Source: Coriobacteriaceae bacterium (GTDB lineage Bacteria; Actinomycetota; Coriobacteriia; Coriobacteriales; Atopobiaceae). Taken from it: a stretch of DNA of 64,000 nucleotides. The position numbers were made by a program, and so were the translations under genes. This document shows, in pieces, positions 40,459 through 50,917 of this stretch. Positions within the stretch are counted from its first letter, which is position 1; the number at the start of each line of letters is the position of its first letter. The notes below the pieces were generated by a model, which worked only from the letters and a program-made list of their open reading frames with translations, was not told where the DNA came from and ran no database searches. The stretch covers positions 1 to 64,000 of the forward strand of contig QOUO01000001.1 in assembly GCA_003862195.1 (NCBI GenBank). The letters run 5' to 3'.

Positions 40459-41053
40459 GCGACTCCCCCGCATCCGCGTTCTTCTCTTCCAGCTCTAGGA
40501 TCTCGACCGTCGTGATGCCGTGCGACTTCTCGCGCAGCTGACGCGCGCCCGCGAGCGCGAGCCCCGGCTCCTTTGACGCATGCTCGTACAGCACGAGCGC
40601 GCGGGCGGCCAGAAGGCCGGAGGCGCACAGGTCGCCCACGAGGCGGCTCACGTCCGCGCTCGACACCGCGTACGGCGGGTCGAGCACCACGAGCGAGAAG
40701 GGCGCGCCCCTCATGCCCGGGCGCCGTGCCAGGCGGAACACGTCCCCCGGCAGCACGTGCGAGACGCCCTCCGCGCCGAGCGAGCGGGCGTTCCTGCGCA
40801 CGCGCGCGGCGGCGCCGCGGTCGCGGTCCACGAACGTGCAGCTCGCGGCGCCGCGCGAGAGGAGCTCGAAGCCGATGGCGCCCGAGCCCGCGAAGGCGTC
40901 CAGCACGCTCACGCCCGCGAGGTCGAGCCCGAAGGCCGAGAGCACCATGGACGCCATGGACTCCCTCGTGCGGTCCGTGGTGGGCCGCGTCACGTCGCGC
41001 CCGTCCGGCGCCTCGAGGGGATGCCCCCTCCATCTGCCACCGACTATCCTCAT
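40448..41053 (-). CDS. rsmD: 16S rRNA (guanine(966)-N(2))-methyltransferase
   Basis: MRIVGGRWRGHPLEAPDGRDVTRPTTDRTRESMASM; VLDAFAGSGAIGFELLSRGA; VVLDPPYAV. Confidence 0.95.
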   Translation of the reverse strand: MRIVGGRWRGHPLEAPDGRDVTRPTTDRTRESMASMVLSAFGLDLAGVSVLDAFAGSGAIGFELLSRGAASCTFVDRDRGAAARVRRNARSLGAEGVSHVLPGDVFRLARRPGMRGAPFSLVVLDPPYAVSSADVSRLVGDLCASGLLAARALVLYEHASKEPGLALAGARQLREKSHGITTVEILELEEKNADAGESHEA

Positions 41054-43215
41054 GCGCGGAGCACCTCCTCGAAGTACGCGCCAAAGCGGTCCCTTACCTC
41101 CATCGCGAGCGGTCGCAGCTCGTCGGACGAGAGCGTGGCGTCCTTTGCCACGATGCGCTCCGCGTCCTCGTGCGCCCAGGCCACGAGGTCCCCGTCCTCG
41201 GCCAGGTCCACGAGCCTGAGCGATACGCCGCCGTGCTGCCGCAGGCCCAGCACCTCGCCCTCGTGGCGAAGCCGCAGGTCGAGCTCCGCGAGCTCGAAGC
41301 CGTCGGACGTCTTCTCGAGCGCCTGCAGCCTCTGGCGCGCCGTCGTGTTCTTCTTGGCGGCGCACTCCAGGAAGACCTCGCCAGGCCAGTCGCCGCGGCC
41401 CACGCGGCCGCGCAGCTGGTGCAGGGTCGCGAGGCCAAAGCGGTCCGCGTCGTACACGAGCATGACCGTGGCGTTGGGGACGTCCACGCCGACCTCGATC
41501 ACCGTCGTGCTCACGAGGACGTCCAGGTCGCCCGCGCGGAACGACTCCATCGCCTCGTCCTTCTCGTCCGCGGACATCCTGCCCGTGAGCAGCCCGATAC
41601 GGAGACCCTTGAGCGCCCCGCGCGCGAGCTCGCGCTGCGTCTGGACGGCGGAGTGGATCCTGGACGCCGTGGAGCGCGACGCCTCCGGGACGTCGTCGAG
41701 CTCCGAGCCGTCGTCCTTCTCGTCCACCAGGGGGCACACCACGTAGGCCTGGTGGCCCGCCTCGCACGCCTCGCGGATGGCGCCGTACGCGAGGTCCGCG
41801 CTCTCCGGCGGGATGCACGTGGTCTTGACGCCGGCGCCCGCACGCGGCCGCTTGGTGATGCGCGAGCACTGCATGTCGCCGTAGATCGACAGCGCAAGCG
41901 TCCTGGGGATGGGCGTCGCCGTCATGGCCAGCAGGTCGGCGCCCGCGCCCTTCTCGCGCAGGGCCGCGCGCTGGCCCACGCCAAAGCGGTGCTGCTCGTC
42001 GATCACCACGAGCGAGAGTCGGCGGAACGCGACGTCGTCCGAGAGGAGCGCCGTCGTGCCGAAGGCGACGCAGACGTCCCCCGCGGCGATGGCCGTCGCG
42101 GCCTCCTGTCTGGCCTTGGCGTCCGTCGCGCCCGTGACCAGGCGCCACGTGATGCCCGCCTCGTCCAGGAGCGGGCCGAGCTTCTGCGCGTACTGGCGCG
42201 CGAGGACCGACGTGGGCGCCATGACCGCTGCCTGGCTTCCCGTGTCCGCCACCGCCGCGAGCGCCACGGCGGCGACGGCCGTCTTGCCCGTGCCGACGTC
42301 GCCCAGGAGCAGGCGGTTCATCACGTGGCCGGAGCCCATGTCCGTCAGGATCTGGTCGGCCGCGGCGCGCTGCTCGTCCGTGAGCTCGAAGGGCATGGCG
42401 GCCAGCAGCGCCCGCATGCGCGGGCCGTCCGTCGCGTGCGCCACGGGCGTGACGTCGCCAAGCTCCACCTGCTGGCGCGTGCGGAGCGCGAGCTGCAGGC
42501 AGAGCAGCTCGTCGAAGGCGAGTCTGCGCCGCGCGAGGTCCTTTTGCGCCATGCTCGAGGGAAAGTGCACCTCGCGAATGGCGCGCGCGAGCGTCATGAG
42601 CCCGTGCCTGGCGACGATCCCCGCGGGGAGAAAATCGGCCACGTCACCTGCGTCCGCCACGGCCGCGGAGACGATCCTCCTCATCCACGCTGCGGATATG
42701 CCCTCGCCCACGGGATGCACGGGCAGGATGCGCGCGATGTCCGCCGCCTCGCCCCCGCTGCCGAGCACCTCGAAGAACGGGGCCTTCATCTGCTTGAAGC
42801 CGTAGCCGAACGTGACCTTGCCGGAAAGCGCCACCTGGTCGCCCTGCTTGAGCTGGTCCGCGATCCACGGCTGGCGGAAGAACGTCGCCTCGATCACGCC
42901 CGTCTGGTCCAGCAGGTAGACCTCCACGATCTGCATGTGGGGCCGCGGGCGCTTGAGCGCCACCTTGTCCACCGTCGCCACGATGGTCGCCACCTGGCCC
43001 ACGTCGGCGTGGGCGATGTCCGTCACGTTCGTGAAGTCGAGGTAGCGGCTCGGCACGTGCAGGAACAGGTCGCGCACGCGCACGATGCCCAGACGCTCCA
43101 ACGCAGTGCGTCTCGCACCCGAAACGTACCTCAGGTGCGAGACGTCATCCGTGAGCGAGCAGGTCCTCGAGAGCCTCTCGCCCACCTCTGCGGTTGTCGG
43201 GACGCTGCCCACCAC
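41050..43215 (-). CDS. recG: ATP-dependent DNA helicase RecG
   Basis: LLLGDVGTGKTAVAAVAL, VIDEQHRFGVGQR, TATPIPRTLALSIYGDM, QLRGRVGRGDWPG. Confidence 0.97.
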   Translation of the reverse strand: MVGSVPTTAEVGERLSRTCSLTDDVSHLRYVSGARRTALERLGIVRVRDLFLHVPSRYLDFTNVTDIAHADVGQVATIVATVDKVALKRPRPHMQIVEVYLLDQTGVIEATFFRQPWIADQLKQGDQVALSGKVTFGYGFKQMKAPFFEVLGSGGEAADIARILPVHPVGEGISAAWMRRIVSAAVADAGDVADFLPAGIVARHGLMTLARAIREVHFPSSMAQKDLARRRLAFDELLCLQLALRTRQQVELGDVTPVAHATDGPRMRALLAAMPFELTDEQRAAADQILTDMGSGHVMNRLLLGDVGTGKTAVAAVALAAVADTGSQAAVMAPTSVLARQYAQKLGPLLDEAGITWRLVTGATDAKARQEAATAIAAGDVCVAFGTTALLSDDVAFRRLSLVVIDEQHRFGVGQRAALREKGAGADLLAMTATPIPRTLALSIYGDMQCSRITKRPRAGAGVKTTCIPPESADLAYGAIREACEAGHQAYVVCPLVDEKDDGSELDDVPEASRSTASRIHSAVQTQRELARGALKGLRIGLLTGRMSADEKDEAMESFRAGDLDVLVSTTVIEVGVDVPNATVMLVYDADRFGLATLHQLRGRVGRGDWPGEVFLECAAKKNTTARQRLQALEKTSDGFELAELDLRLRHEGEVLGLRQHGGVSLRLVDLAEDGDLVAWAHEDAERIVAKDATLSSDELRPLAMEVRDRFGAYFEEVLRA

Positions 43216-43231
43216 CTATGCCAGCTCTTCT

Positions 43232-44908
43232 CTACTCGATGGAGAACACGACCGGATAGAGCGGCTGCTCGCCACGGTGGGAGTCGACCTCGAGGTCGGG
43301 CTGGGCCTTCTCGACCTCGTCCAGCAGGTGCTGGAACGCCTCGTCGGAAAGGTCGGAGCCCGCGAGGATCGTGAGGGTGTCGCCCTCCTCCTCGTCCTGC
43401 ATCTTGTTGATGAGCTCGACGGTGACCTTCTCGACGTCGTTGCCCACGACCACGATCGCGCCGCCCTCGATGCCCATGACGTCGCCGCTGTGGATGGGCG
43501 TGCCGTCGGCCGCGCTGGAGTCGCGCACGGCCGTCGTGACCTCGCCGTCGCGCACCTCGCCGATGGCCTCGGTCATGTCCGCCACGTTGTCCTCGAGGCT
43601 GCCGTCCGGGTCGGCCACGAACATGGCGGCAAACGCCTGCAGCACGCTCTTGGTCGGGACGACCGCCGCCTTGATGCCCTCGACGGCGGAGACGGCCGCC
43701 TCGGAGGCCATGCGGATGTTTCCGTTGTTGGGGAGCACGATCACGTTCTTGGCGTTGCACTCCTCGATGGCGCCCAGGATGTCTGCCGTGGACGGGTTCA
43801 TGGTCTGCCCGCCGGAGACGATCACGTCGACGCCGAGCGACTTCAGGATGTCCGCCTGGCCGCTGCCGGCCGCAACGGCCACGAAGCCGAGGTTCTTCTG
43901 CGGCTCCTTGGGCTTGGGCTTCTCCGCCTGCTTGTCCTCGCGGATGGACTCGGTGCGCTCCTGCGCCTCGAGGTCCATGTTGTGCACGAAGACGTTGTAG
44001 ATCTGGCCGCGGTGCAGCATGTGGCGCAGGACGCGGTCCGGGCGGTTGGTGTGAACGTGGATCTTGTAGTCGGGGTTAGAGCCCACGAGCAGCTCGCAGT
44101 CGCCCATGGACGCAAGGTACTTGAGGTTGGCGTCCTCGTCGAAGTCGGGGCTGTCCGCGTGGAACAGGAACTCGGTGCAGTAGCGATACTTCGAGCCCTC
44201 CCAGTCGTCGTTGATCTCGATGTCGACGACGTTTGCGACCTGCTTCTTGGCGTCGGTGGAGTCGACGGTGGTCTTGAAGTCGGAGACCTCGCCGGCCTTG
44301 CCCTCGAAGGCGTTCACGAACGCCTCGATGAACGTTGCCAGGCCGTATGCGCCGGAGTCGACCACGCCGTTCTCCTTGAGCACGGGGAGAAGATCGGGCG
44401 TGCGGGCCACGGACTCATACGCCTCGACCACGATGGCGTCCAGGGTCTCCTGCGGGGTCGCCTTGGCCTTCTCCATCTGGTCGGCCCTGGCGGAGACGTC
44501 CTTCAGCACCGTGAGGATGGTGCCCTCGACGGGCTTGCGGACCGCCTTGAACGCGACCTTCACGCCGTTCCTGAGTGCGGCGGCGATGTCAGCGGTCGTG
44601 GCGTCGGGGCCCTTTGCCGCAGCGAGGCCCTCCGCGACGCCACGCAGGATCTGGCTCGTGATGACGCCGGAGTTGCCGCGGGCGCCCATGAGGGAGCCGT
44701 GCGTGATCGCCTTCGCGATGTCGGACATGGAGGCATCGCTCGGGAGCGACTCGATCTCGCCCACGACGGTGCCGAGGGTGAGGGACATGTTCGTGCCAGT
44801 GTCCCCGTCGGGAACCGGGAAGACGTTGAGCTTGTTGATCTCGTCCGCCTTGTCGGCGACGACCTTCGCCGCGATGGGGAAGCAGGTTCGGACAGCGTTG
44901 GCAATCAT
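43232..44908 (-). CDS. DAK2 domain fatty-acid-kinase-like protein (YloV/FakA-like)
   Basis: NVFPVPDGDTGTNMSLTLGTVVGEI; GARGNSGVITSQILRGVAEGL. Confidence 0.9.
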   Translation of the reverse strand: MIANAVRTCFPIAAKVVADKADEINKLNVFPVPDGDTGTNMSLTLGTVVGEIESLPSDASMSDIAKAITHGSLMGARGNSGVITSQILRGVAEGLAAAKGPDATTADIAAALRNGVKVAFKAVRKPVEGTILTVLKDVSARADQMEKAKATPQETLDAIVVEAYESVARTPDLLPVLKENGVVDSGAYGLATFIEAFVNAFEGKAGEVSDFKTTVDSTDAKKQVANVVDIEINDDWEGSKYRYCTEFLFHADSPDFDEDANLKYLASMGDCELLVGSNPDYKIHVHTNRPDRVLRHMLHRGQIYNVFVHNMDLEAQERTESIREDKQAEKPKPKEPQKNLGFVAVAAGSGQADILKSLGVDVIVSGGQTMNPSTADILGAIEECNAKNVIVLPNNGNIRMASEAAVSAVEGIKAAVVPTKSVLQAFAAMFVADPDGSLEDNVADMTEAIGEVRDGEVTTAVRDSSAADGTPIHSGDVMGIEGGAIVVVGNDVEKVTVELINKMQDEEEGDTLTILAGSDLSDEAFQHLLDEVEKAQPDLEVDSHRGEQPLYPVVFSIE

Positions 44909-44953
44909 ATTCTGGATAACCTCGAATTCCTGTTGGGTGCCATGGCGCGGGCG

Positions 44954-45301
44954 CTAGGCGCGCGTGCGCATTCCCTCGATGTGTACGCGTACCTCGACGT
45001 CGTCGAGCTCGGCGATCTTCCTCAGAATGAACTTGACGGAGCTCACGAGGTTGTCCGAGACAGAGCTCATGTTGATGCCCTGCTCGACGATGACGTGCAG
45101 GTCGATGATGACCTTGCCACCCTCGCTAGAGACGTCGATTCCCTTGCGCAGCCGGTACGTGGGCAGCAGACGGGCCACGCCCTCCTGCTGGTCCGTCACG
45201 GCCATGCCCACGACGCCGTAGCACTCGAGCGCCGCGTAGCCGGCAAGGTCCGCGATGCAGTCGTTCGACACCTTGAGGGTTCCAGGAACGACGTTTGCCA
45301 T
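44954..45301 (-). CDS. Asp23/Gls24 family envelope stress response protein
   Basis: Starts MANVVPGTLKVSNDCIADLAGYAALECYGVVGMA; upstream of the DAK2 gene. Confidence 0.88.
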   Translation of the reverse strand: MANVVPGTLKVSNDCIADLAGYAALECYGVVGMAVTDQQEGVARLLPTYRLRKGIDVSSEGGKVIIDLHVIVEQGINMSSVSDNLVSSVKFILRKIAELDDVEVRVHIEGMRTRA

Positions 45302-45509
45302 GTAAGTCTCCTCTCGACCACGGCCCAGGCTCGGCTGGGCATGATTCCAAAACATAATAGCGCAGGGCGGCGTTTTTCGAACCGCGCGAATCCCGGCACG
45401 TGCGCGTTTGGTGGGACATTCGCGCCAAACGGGAGAATGTCCAACACCGCGGGGGCACAATGCCTATGGTCTTCGCTACAAAACCACCACAAGAGGGCGT
45501 GGTCTCGAC

Positions 45510-45537
45510 TTGCATGTGGCGTGCGCTGTGCTATATT
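45510..45537 (+). promoter_or_regulatory. Predicted sigma-70 promoter of rpmB
   Basis: TTGCAT, 16-bp spacer, TATATT. Confidence 0.5.
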
Positions 45538-45593
45538 TACACGGCACTTGAGAGATTACTGGCGCTAAGCGCCGCTCGTTGGAGGTCGTAATA

Positions 45594-45794
45594 ATGTCGA
45601 AGGTATGTGATATCTGCGGTAAGCACGCTGTTGCTGGTCGCTCTGTTAGCCACTCCCACCGCACCGTCATCCGCAAGTTCAAGCCCAACATCCAGCGCGT
45701 CACCGTCTTCGAGGATGGCAAGCCCGTCAAGAAGAACGTCTGCACCCGCTGCCTCAAGAAGGGCAACGTCGCTCGTTCCGCCTATCAGGCGTAG
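45594..45794 (+). CDS. rpmB: 50S ribosomal protein L28
   Basis: MSKVCDICGKHAVAGRSVSHSHRTVIRKFKPNIQRV. Confidence 0.97.
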   Translation: MSKVCDICGKHAVAGRSVSHSHRTVIRKFKPNIQRVTVFEDGKPVKKNVCTRCLKKGNVARSAYQA

Positions 45795-45826
45795 CATCTG
45801 GCGAGAAGCGCTTACCAAGCAAATCC

Positions 45827-45855
45827 GAGGAGGTCCAGCAAGGGGCCTCTTTTTT
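45827..45855 (+). terminator. Rho-independent terminator of rpmB
   Basis: GAGGTCC-AGCAAG-GGGCCTC followed by a T run. Confidence 0.9.
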
Positions 45856-45963
45856 GTGTCGCGGCCTTGTTGCACGAGCATATATATGTGAGCCGGGGGC
45901 GGAACGCCTCGTCCCTCTCCCCCGGCATCTGATTTGCAAACGCGGCGCGGTGGCCCCTTGTGG

Positions 45964-47331
45964 CTACCTCTTGAGGAGGAAGCAGGCGAGCCTGCCCGCG
46001 TGGCACGTGACGCTGGCGCCGGGCGCGGCGACGACGTTCGAGACGCCCTCGTCGCCCAGGAGGGGCAGCGCTCGGTGGTCCAGCTCCCACTTGAGCCCGC
46101 GCTCGGACGCGACGGTCCCCTCCGCCACCGCGATGGCCGAGAAGCGCCTGCCCACGTCCTCCCCGCCCAGCCTCCAGGTGGCAAGGCCCTTCGGGCTGAG
46201 CACGCGGCAGCTAAAGCCGTCCTCCGCCAGCAGCGGCGAGGCGTCCGCCGCGGCCGCCAGCTGGCCGATGACCGCGAGCGCGTGGTCGGGCCTGCCGCCG
46301 GAGGCGCTCGTGACCGTGAGCTGAAGGCGGGCGCCCCTGCGGGCGGCCTCGTGCCTGGCACAGTCTATGGCCAGGGCCAGGTCGGTCGCGTACTTCTCCA
46401 CCGGGAACGCGATGTCGCGGCCCACGACGGAGCGGGCCCACGCGACGGCGTCGCTCGTGGCGGAGTCCGCGTCGCCGCAGAAGACGTCGGGCCGCGCGCC
46501 CGCGCGCTTGAGGGCGTCCGCGCCGGCATCCGCGGCGATCACGTAGTCCGCGCGCGACGCGAGATTGGCCACGAGCTCGGGAGAGCTCGCCTCCGGGGAA
46601 CCCGCCACCACGAGCGCGCGCAGGGTCGTGCCGGGATGCGCGGAGTCCGGGACACCGGACGCGACCGGCACCGCGTAGTCGTCCAGGCGCGCGACCGAGA
46701 GCTCCGGGTAGCCGTGCACGAGGATGTCGCAGGCGGCGGCGCACTCGTCCAGGTCGCGGTCGCCATGCGGGCTGAAGAGGCAGACCGTGTGGAGGCCGGC
46801 CTTGCGCGCGCTCGTGGTGCCAAACGGCGCGTCCTCAAACACCCAGGTGTCCTCGGGGCGGCTCCCCAGCACGTCGAGCGCCGCGTACCACACGTCGGGG
46901 TACTTCTTGCTGCGGATCTTGCCGCCGGTCGAGATCACGTCCCTGAAGTAACCGCGGATGCCCTGCGCGTCGAGCGCCACCTCGAGCTCGGGGCGCGTGG
47001 TGGACGACGCCACGACCATGGGGATGCCCGCCTCGCGCAGGCTGTCGAGAAACGCGCGGCATCCGGGCAGCATCCTCACGTCGTGCGCGTAGGCGCGGCG
47101 GACGCGGGCCTTGAGCTCGTCCACGAGCTCCTGCGATGAGGCGCCGGGGATGTAGCGCTCGTGGAAGTACGCGCACATCTCGTTGAGCGGCAGATGCTCG
47201 CTCTCCACGAAGACGGCCTCCGGGTCCGTCACGCCATGCCGCTGCAGCAGGCCGACGGTCTCGTCGTGCCACATGGGCATCGAGTCCACCAGCGTGCCGT
47301 CACAGTCGAAGATCGCCGCCTTGAACGCCAT
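45964..47331 (-). CDS. Fused HAD-superfamily hydrolase / thiamine pyrophosphokinase
   Basis: N-terminal HAD: FDCDGTLVDSMPMWHDE, ASSTTRPELE, VFEDAPFGTTSARKAG. C-terminal TPK: AADAGADALKRAGARPDVFCGDADS, EKYATDLALAIDCA, TSASGGRPDHALAVIGQL. Confidence 0.85.
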   Translation of the reverse strand: MAFKAAIFDCDGTLVDSMPMWHDETVGLLQRHGVTDPEAVFVESEHLPLNEMCAYFHERYIPGASSQELVDELKARVRRAYAHDVRMLPGCRAFLDSLREAGIPMVVASSTTRPELEVALDAQGIRGYFRDVISTGGKIRSKKYPDVWYAALDVLGSRPEDTWVFEDAPFGTTSARKAGLHTVCLFSPHGDRDLDECAAACDILVHGYPELSVARLDDYAVPVASGVPDSAHPGTTLRALVVAGSPEASSPELVANLASRADYVIAADAGADALKRAGARPDVFCGDADSATSDAVAWARSVVGRDIAFPVEKYATDLALAIDCARHEAARRGARLQLTVTSASGGRPDHALAVIGQLAAAADASPLLAEDGFSCRVLSPKGLATWRLGGEDVGRRFSAIAVAEGTVASERGLKWELDHRALPLLGDEGVSNVVAAPGASVTCHAGRLACFLLKR

Positions 47332-47483
47332 GTTCTTCTCCCCGTTTTATGGTATAAAGCAGATTCCGTGTCACCTGACATCGTAGCGCAGAACTTAGTG
47401 CTAGATTCATTCGACGTTGGGTACATAACGCCGTGTAAAACGCGAGCGAGAAATCTTGCACATGGCTTTACCGGAGGGTTGAA

Positions 47484-47669
47484 ATGGCTGTATACGATTA
47501 CAAGTGCACGGAGTGCGGCAACCAGTTTGAGGTCGAGCACCCCATGAACGAGCATCCCGACGTGAGCTGCCCCAAGTGCGGGTCCGAGGCAAAGCGGGTC
47601 TTTGTTCCCTCCGGCATCGTGTTCCAGGGCTCCGGGTTCTACAACACCGACCAGAAGAATTCCAAGTAG
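47484..47669 (+). CDS. FmdB-family zinc ribbon protein
   Basis: MAVYDYKCTECGNQFEVEHPMNEHPDVSCPKCGSEAKRVF. Confidence 0.93.
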   Translation: MAVYDYKCTECGNQFEVEHPMNEHPDVSCPKCGSEAKRVFVPSGIVFQGSGFYNTDQKNSK

Positions 47670-47791
47670 TAGCCCAGGCTTGCGGACGCCTTCCAAGGAT
47701 GTCTGACCAGGTCAGCAAGAGAATAGGCGAGACAAGGGGAGTTCCGAGCAATCGGGACTCCCCTCCTTTATGCAACGCGAATCGCCTTGCG

Positions 47792-49244
47792 CTACCTTAC
47801 GCGACGCATGAGCGCCATGAAGTGGCCGTCGCAGTCGAGGCCGAGCGCGGAGGCGCCCTCCGTGCGCAGGAAGCCCCCCGCGTCCGTCATGCCCCTCAGG
47901 ACGGCGCGGGCGCCATCCGGGAGAGACGCCACGCAGGGCGCCTGGGTGACGGGCACTGGCGCGAAGCCGCGTCCCGCATCGCTGGCGAGAAACGCGTGGA
48001 CGACGTCCTCGTCCTCCGCCCGCAGGTCGGAGCACGTGGAGTACGCAAGCGTGCCGCCCGGGGCGACGCGCGTGGACGCGGCCGCGAGCATCCTGAGCTG
48101 GAGCGACGGCAGGGCGGCCTCGGGCCCCTGCACGGACGCGCACTCGAGCGACCCAGGCGACCTCAGGGTGGCGGCGCATCGTGCCCGTGCCCGAGCAGGG
48201 GGCGTCCACGAACACGTGGGGGAAGCTGCGGCGGAGGGGCTCCGGCACGTCCGGCGAGCCCAGGAGCGTGCCGTCGAGCACGACGGTCTGGGCGCGGTTG
48301 GCCAGACCGCCCCCTTGGGTGCGCTCGCGGGCGAGCTTGGCTTTGAACTCGACCGAGTCGACCGAGGTCAGGATCACGTGGCCGCCGAGCGCGGCGTTGG
48401 CGCCCGCCATGAGGAGCGTCTTGGTGGCGCGGCCCTGCCCCACCTCGAGCATGGAATCGACGTCCGCTGCAGGCGCCGCCAGCCACGAGACGACCTGCGC
48501 CGCCGGGTCCGCCGGCAGCACCCGCGCCGACTCCACGAGCCCGGATGCGGCGAGGCCCGCCTGCCTGCCGAGCGCGAGGCAGCCGGGCCACGGGAGCGGC
48601 GTGGGCTCGAGCCCGGCCTCTTGCAGGAGGGCTCGGGCATCGTCTGCCGTGGCTAGGTTGAGGTTGGCCGCAACCGTGGGCACGGGCGGCTCCATGGCCG
48701 CGAGCGCGAGGCCGCGGGCACCGGTCTCGAGCGACTCCACGAGGGCGCGGGCCAGCCACTGCGGGAGGGCCGCCACGAGGGCGACGTCCTCGGCCGAGGG
48801 GGCCGCGTTCTTCTCGCCCTGGTCGCGAAGGCGGGCACGGGCGGCGTCCATGCGGGGCAGGTCCTCCGCCGCGATGCGCCTGAGCACTGCGTTTGCGAGG
48901 CCGCGGGCGCGCCTGGAGGCCAGACCCGCGAGCTCCACGCCCTGGCTCACGGCCGCGCGCGTGGGCGTCTGCAGGTAGAGCACCTCGAACGTGGAGATGC
49001 GCAGCGCGTCGCGCAGGCGCGGCTCCAGGTGGCCGCGCGTGAGGTGCGACTCGATCGTGGCGTCCAGCAGGCCGCGGGCGCGCTGCGTCCCGAGCACGAG
49101 GCGCGTCGCGAGCGCGCGGTCGCGCGGGGCGAGGCCGTCCATGGCGGCCGAGGTGCGCATGAGGTCGCGCGCGCGGGCGTGGCGCTGGCGGCACTCGCCC
49201 GCGAGCTCGAGGGCGACGCGCCGTGCGGGAGAGAGCCTCGCCAT
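47792..49244 (-). pseudogene. rsmB: 16S rRNA (cytosine(967)-C(5))-methyltransferase RsmB, apparent frameshift at about 48152-48154
   Basis: NusB-like N-terminus plus DAPCSGTGTMRRHPEVAW in one frame; SVQGPEAALPSLQLRMLAAASTRVAPGGTLAYSTCSDLRAEDE in the next. Removing one G of TGGGTCGCTC restores W-S-L-E-C. Confidence 0.8.
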
Positions 49245-49245
49245 G

Positions 49246-50166
49246 CTAGACGTGCTCCCAGCCCAGGCTCTTCTGGTGGAGGCCCGCCGCCCAGGCGGTT
49301 GCGTCCATCTCGCGCTTGCCGTCGGGCTTGACGCGCTGGAGCCTGACCGCGCCGTCCGCGCAGCCCAGGAGCACCTCGTGCTTGCCCACCGCGAGCTCAC
49401 CGGGGCGGACGGTGGCGTCGGGTGCCGCCATGCAGGCGCACGTGACGCGGACGCCCCTGCCTGCGACCTGCATGCGCGCGGGCGCGGCGTCGGTCGAGGC
49501 CTGGATGCGGCGGCGGTTGGCGAGCGCGGGCGCCGCGGGGTCGAGCAGCATCTCGGCCTTGTCGATCTTGTGGGCGTACGTGACGAGCGCCTCGTCCTGC
49601 TCGTGCCAGACGGCCGTGCCGTCCTCCATCTGGCCGAGGGCGGCCACAAGCTCCCTCGCGCCCAGCTCGGCAAGCTCCCGCATGACCTGGGAGCAGCTCT
49701 TCTCGCCCACCTCGACCGAGGCCTGGCGGCAGTAGGCGCCCGCGTCGAGCTCGTGCACGACGCGCATGATCGACACGCCGGCGCGCTCGTCGCCGGTGAG
49801 GACCGCCCGCTGGATGGGGGCGGCGCCGCGCCAGCGCGGCAGCGTCGAGGCGTGGACGTTGACACAGCCCAGGGGCGCCACGGTCAGCACGGCGTCGGGC
49901 AGGATGCAGCCGAAGGCCGCCACGCAGATGACGTCGGGCTCCGCCGCGCGGATGCGCGCGAGCACGTCGTCCGATATGCGGCGGCACTCCAGCACGTCGA
50001 TGCCGAGCTCCGTTGCCCGCGCCTTGACGGGCGAGGGCTCGAGCCGCCTGCCGCGGCCGCGCACGGCGTCCGGCCTGGTCAGCACCAGGCGCACGTCGTG
50101 GGCCTCCGTGAGGGCCGATAGCGAGGGCACCGCGAAGTCGGGGGTGCCCATGAATACGATGCGCAT
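49246..50166 (-). CDS. fmt: Methionyl-tRNA formyltransferase
   Basis: MRIVFMGTPDFAVPSLSAL; NVHASTLPRWRGAAPIQRAVLTGDERAGVSIM. Confidence 0.97.
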   Translation of the reverse strand: MRIVFMGTPDFAVPSLSALTEAHDVRLVLTRPDAVRGRGRRLEPSPVKARATELGIDVLECRRISDDVLARIRAAEPDVICVAAFGCILPDAVLTVAPLGCVNVHASTLPRWRGAAPIQRAVLTGDERAGVSIMRVVHELDAGAYCRQASVEVGEKSCSQVMRELAELGARELVAALGQMEDGTAVWHEQDEALVTYAHKIDKAEMLLDPAAPALANRRRIQASTDAAPARMQVAGRGVRVTCACMAAPDATVRPGELAVGKHEVLLGCADGAVRLQRVKPDGKREMDATAWAAGLHQKSLGWEHV

Positions 50167-50232
50167 GTTCTTCTCCTCCCCTTTGTGCGACAGCGCCCGG
50201 ACGCGCCGGGCAGCCCTTACGGGCGAGAAGCG

Positions 50233-50781
50233 CTACTCCGCCGAGGTGTCGCCCGGACGGGCGCCCGCGGCCAGGGCCTCGTCGTACTCGCGCAGCGCGG
50301 CGATGCGCTTGCCCGGCGTGAGGTGGTCGACCATCGTGACGCCGTGCAGGTGGTCGATCTCGTGCTGCAGGCAGACGGCGAGCAGGTTGTCGCGCGCCTC
50401 GTACTGCATGAGGTCGCCGTCGAGGTTCTGGGCCTGGACCACCACGTGGCTCGGGCGCGTCACGTCCACCGTGATGCCCGGGAAGGACAGGCAGCCCTCG
50501 CTGTAGGAGCGCTCCGGGCCGTCAGCCGTCACGACCTTGGGGTTGATGAGGACGTAGGGGTTCTTCTTGCTGCCCTCGCCCGCGTAGTCCACATCAATCA
50601 CGACGAGCTGCACGAGCTCGCCCACCTGCGGCGCGGCCAGGCCGCAGCCGTCCGCCGCGTACATGTCCTTGAGCATGCGCTTGGCGAGCTTGCGCACGTC
50701 GGCGTCGATGGTCTTGATGGGGGCGCACTCCGTCTTGAGGCGCTCGTCCGGGGACAGGACGATGTCGTCGATTGCACTCAT
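50233..50781 (-). CDS. def: Peptide deformylase
   Basis: GCGLAAPQVGELVQLVVID; EGCLSFPGI; LQHEIDHLHG. Confidence 0.97.
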   Translation of the reverse strand: MSAIDDIVLSPDERLKTECAPIKTIDADVRKLAKRMLKDMYAADGCGLAAPQVGELVQLVVIDVDYAGEGSKKNPYVLINPKVVTADGPERSYSEGCLSFPGITVDVTRPSHVVVQAQNLDGDLMQYEARDNLLAVCLQHEIDHLHGVTMVDHLTPGKRIAALREYDEALAAGARPGDTSAE

Positions 50782-50917
50782 GATGGTCTCCTTCTTGCCC
50801 CGCGCGGCGGGGCGTACGTTGTCAACAAGGCTTAGCGTACCCCAAGGTGAGGCCCGCGTTTCCCGTGAGCGCTGGCCTCTATCGATACCCCACGGGCGGG
50901 GGCGCCGGCGGGCCGCG

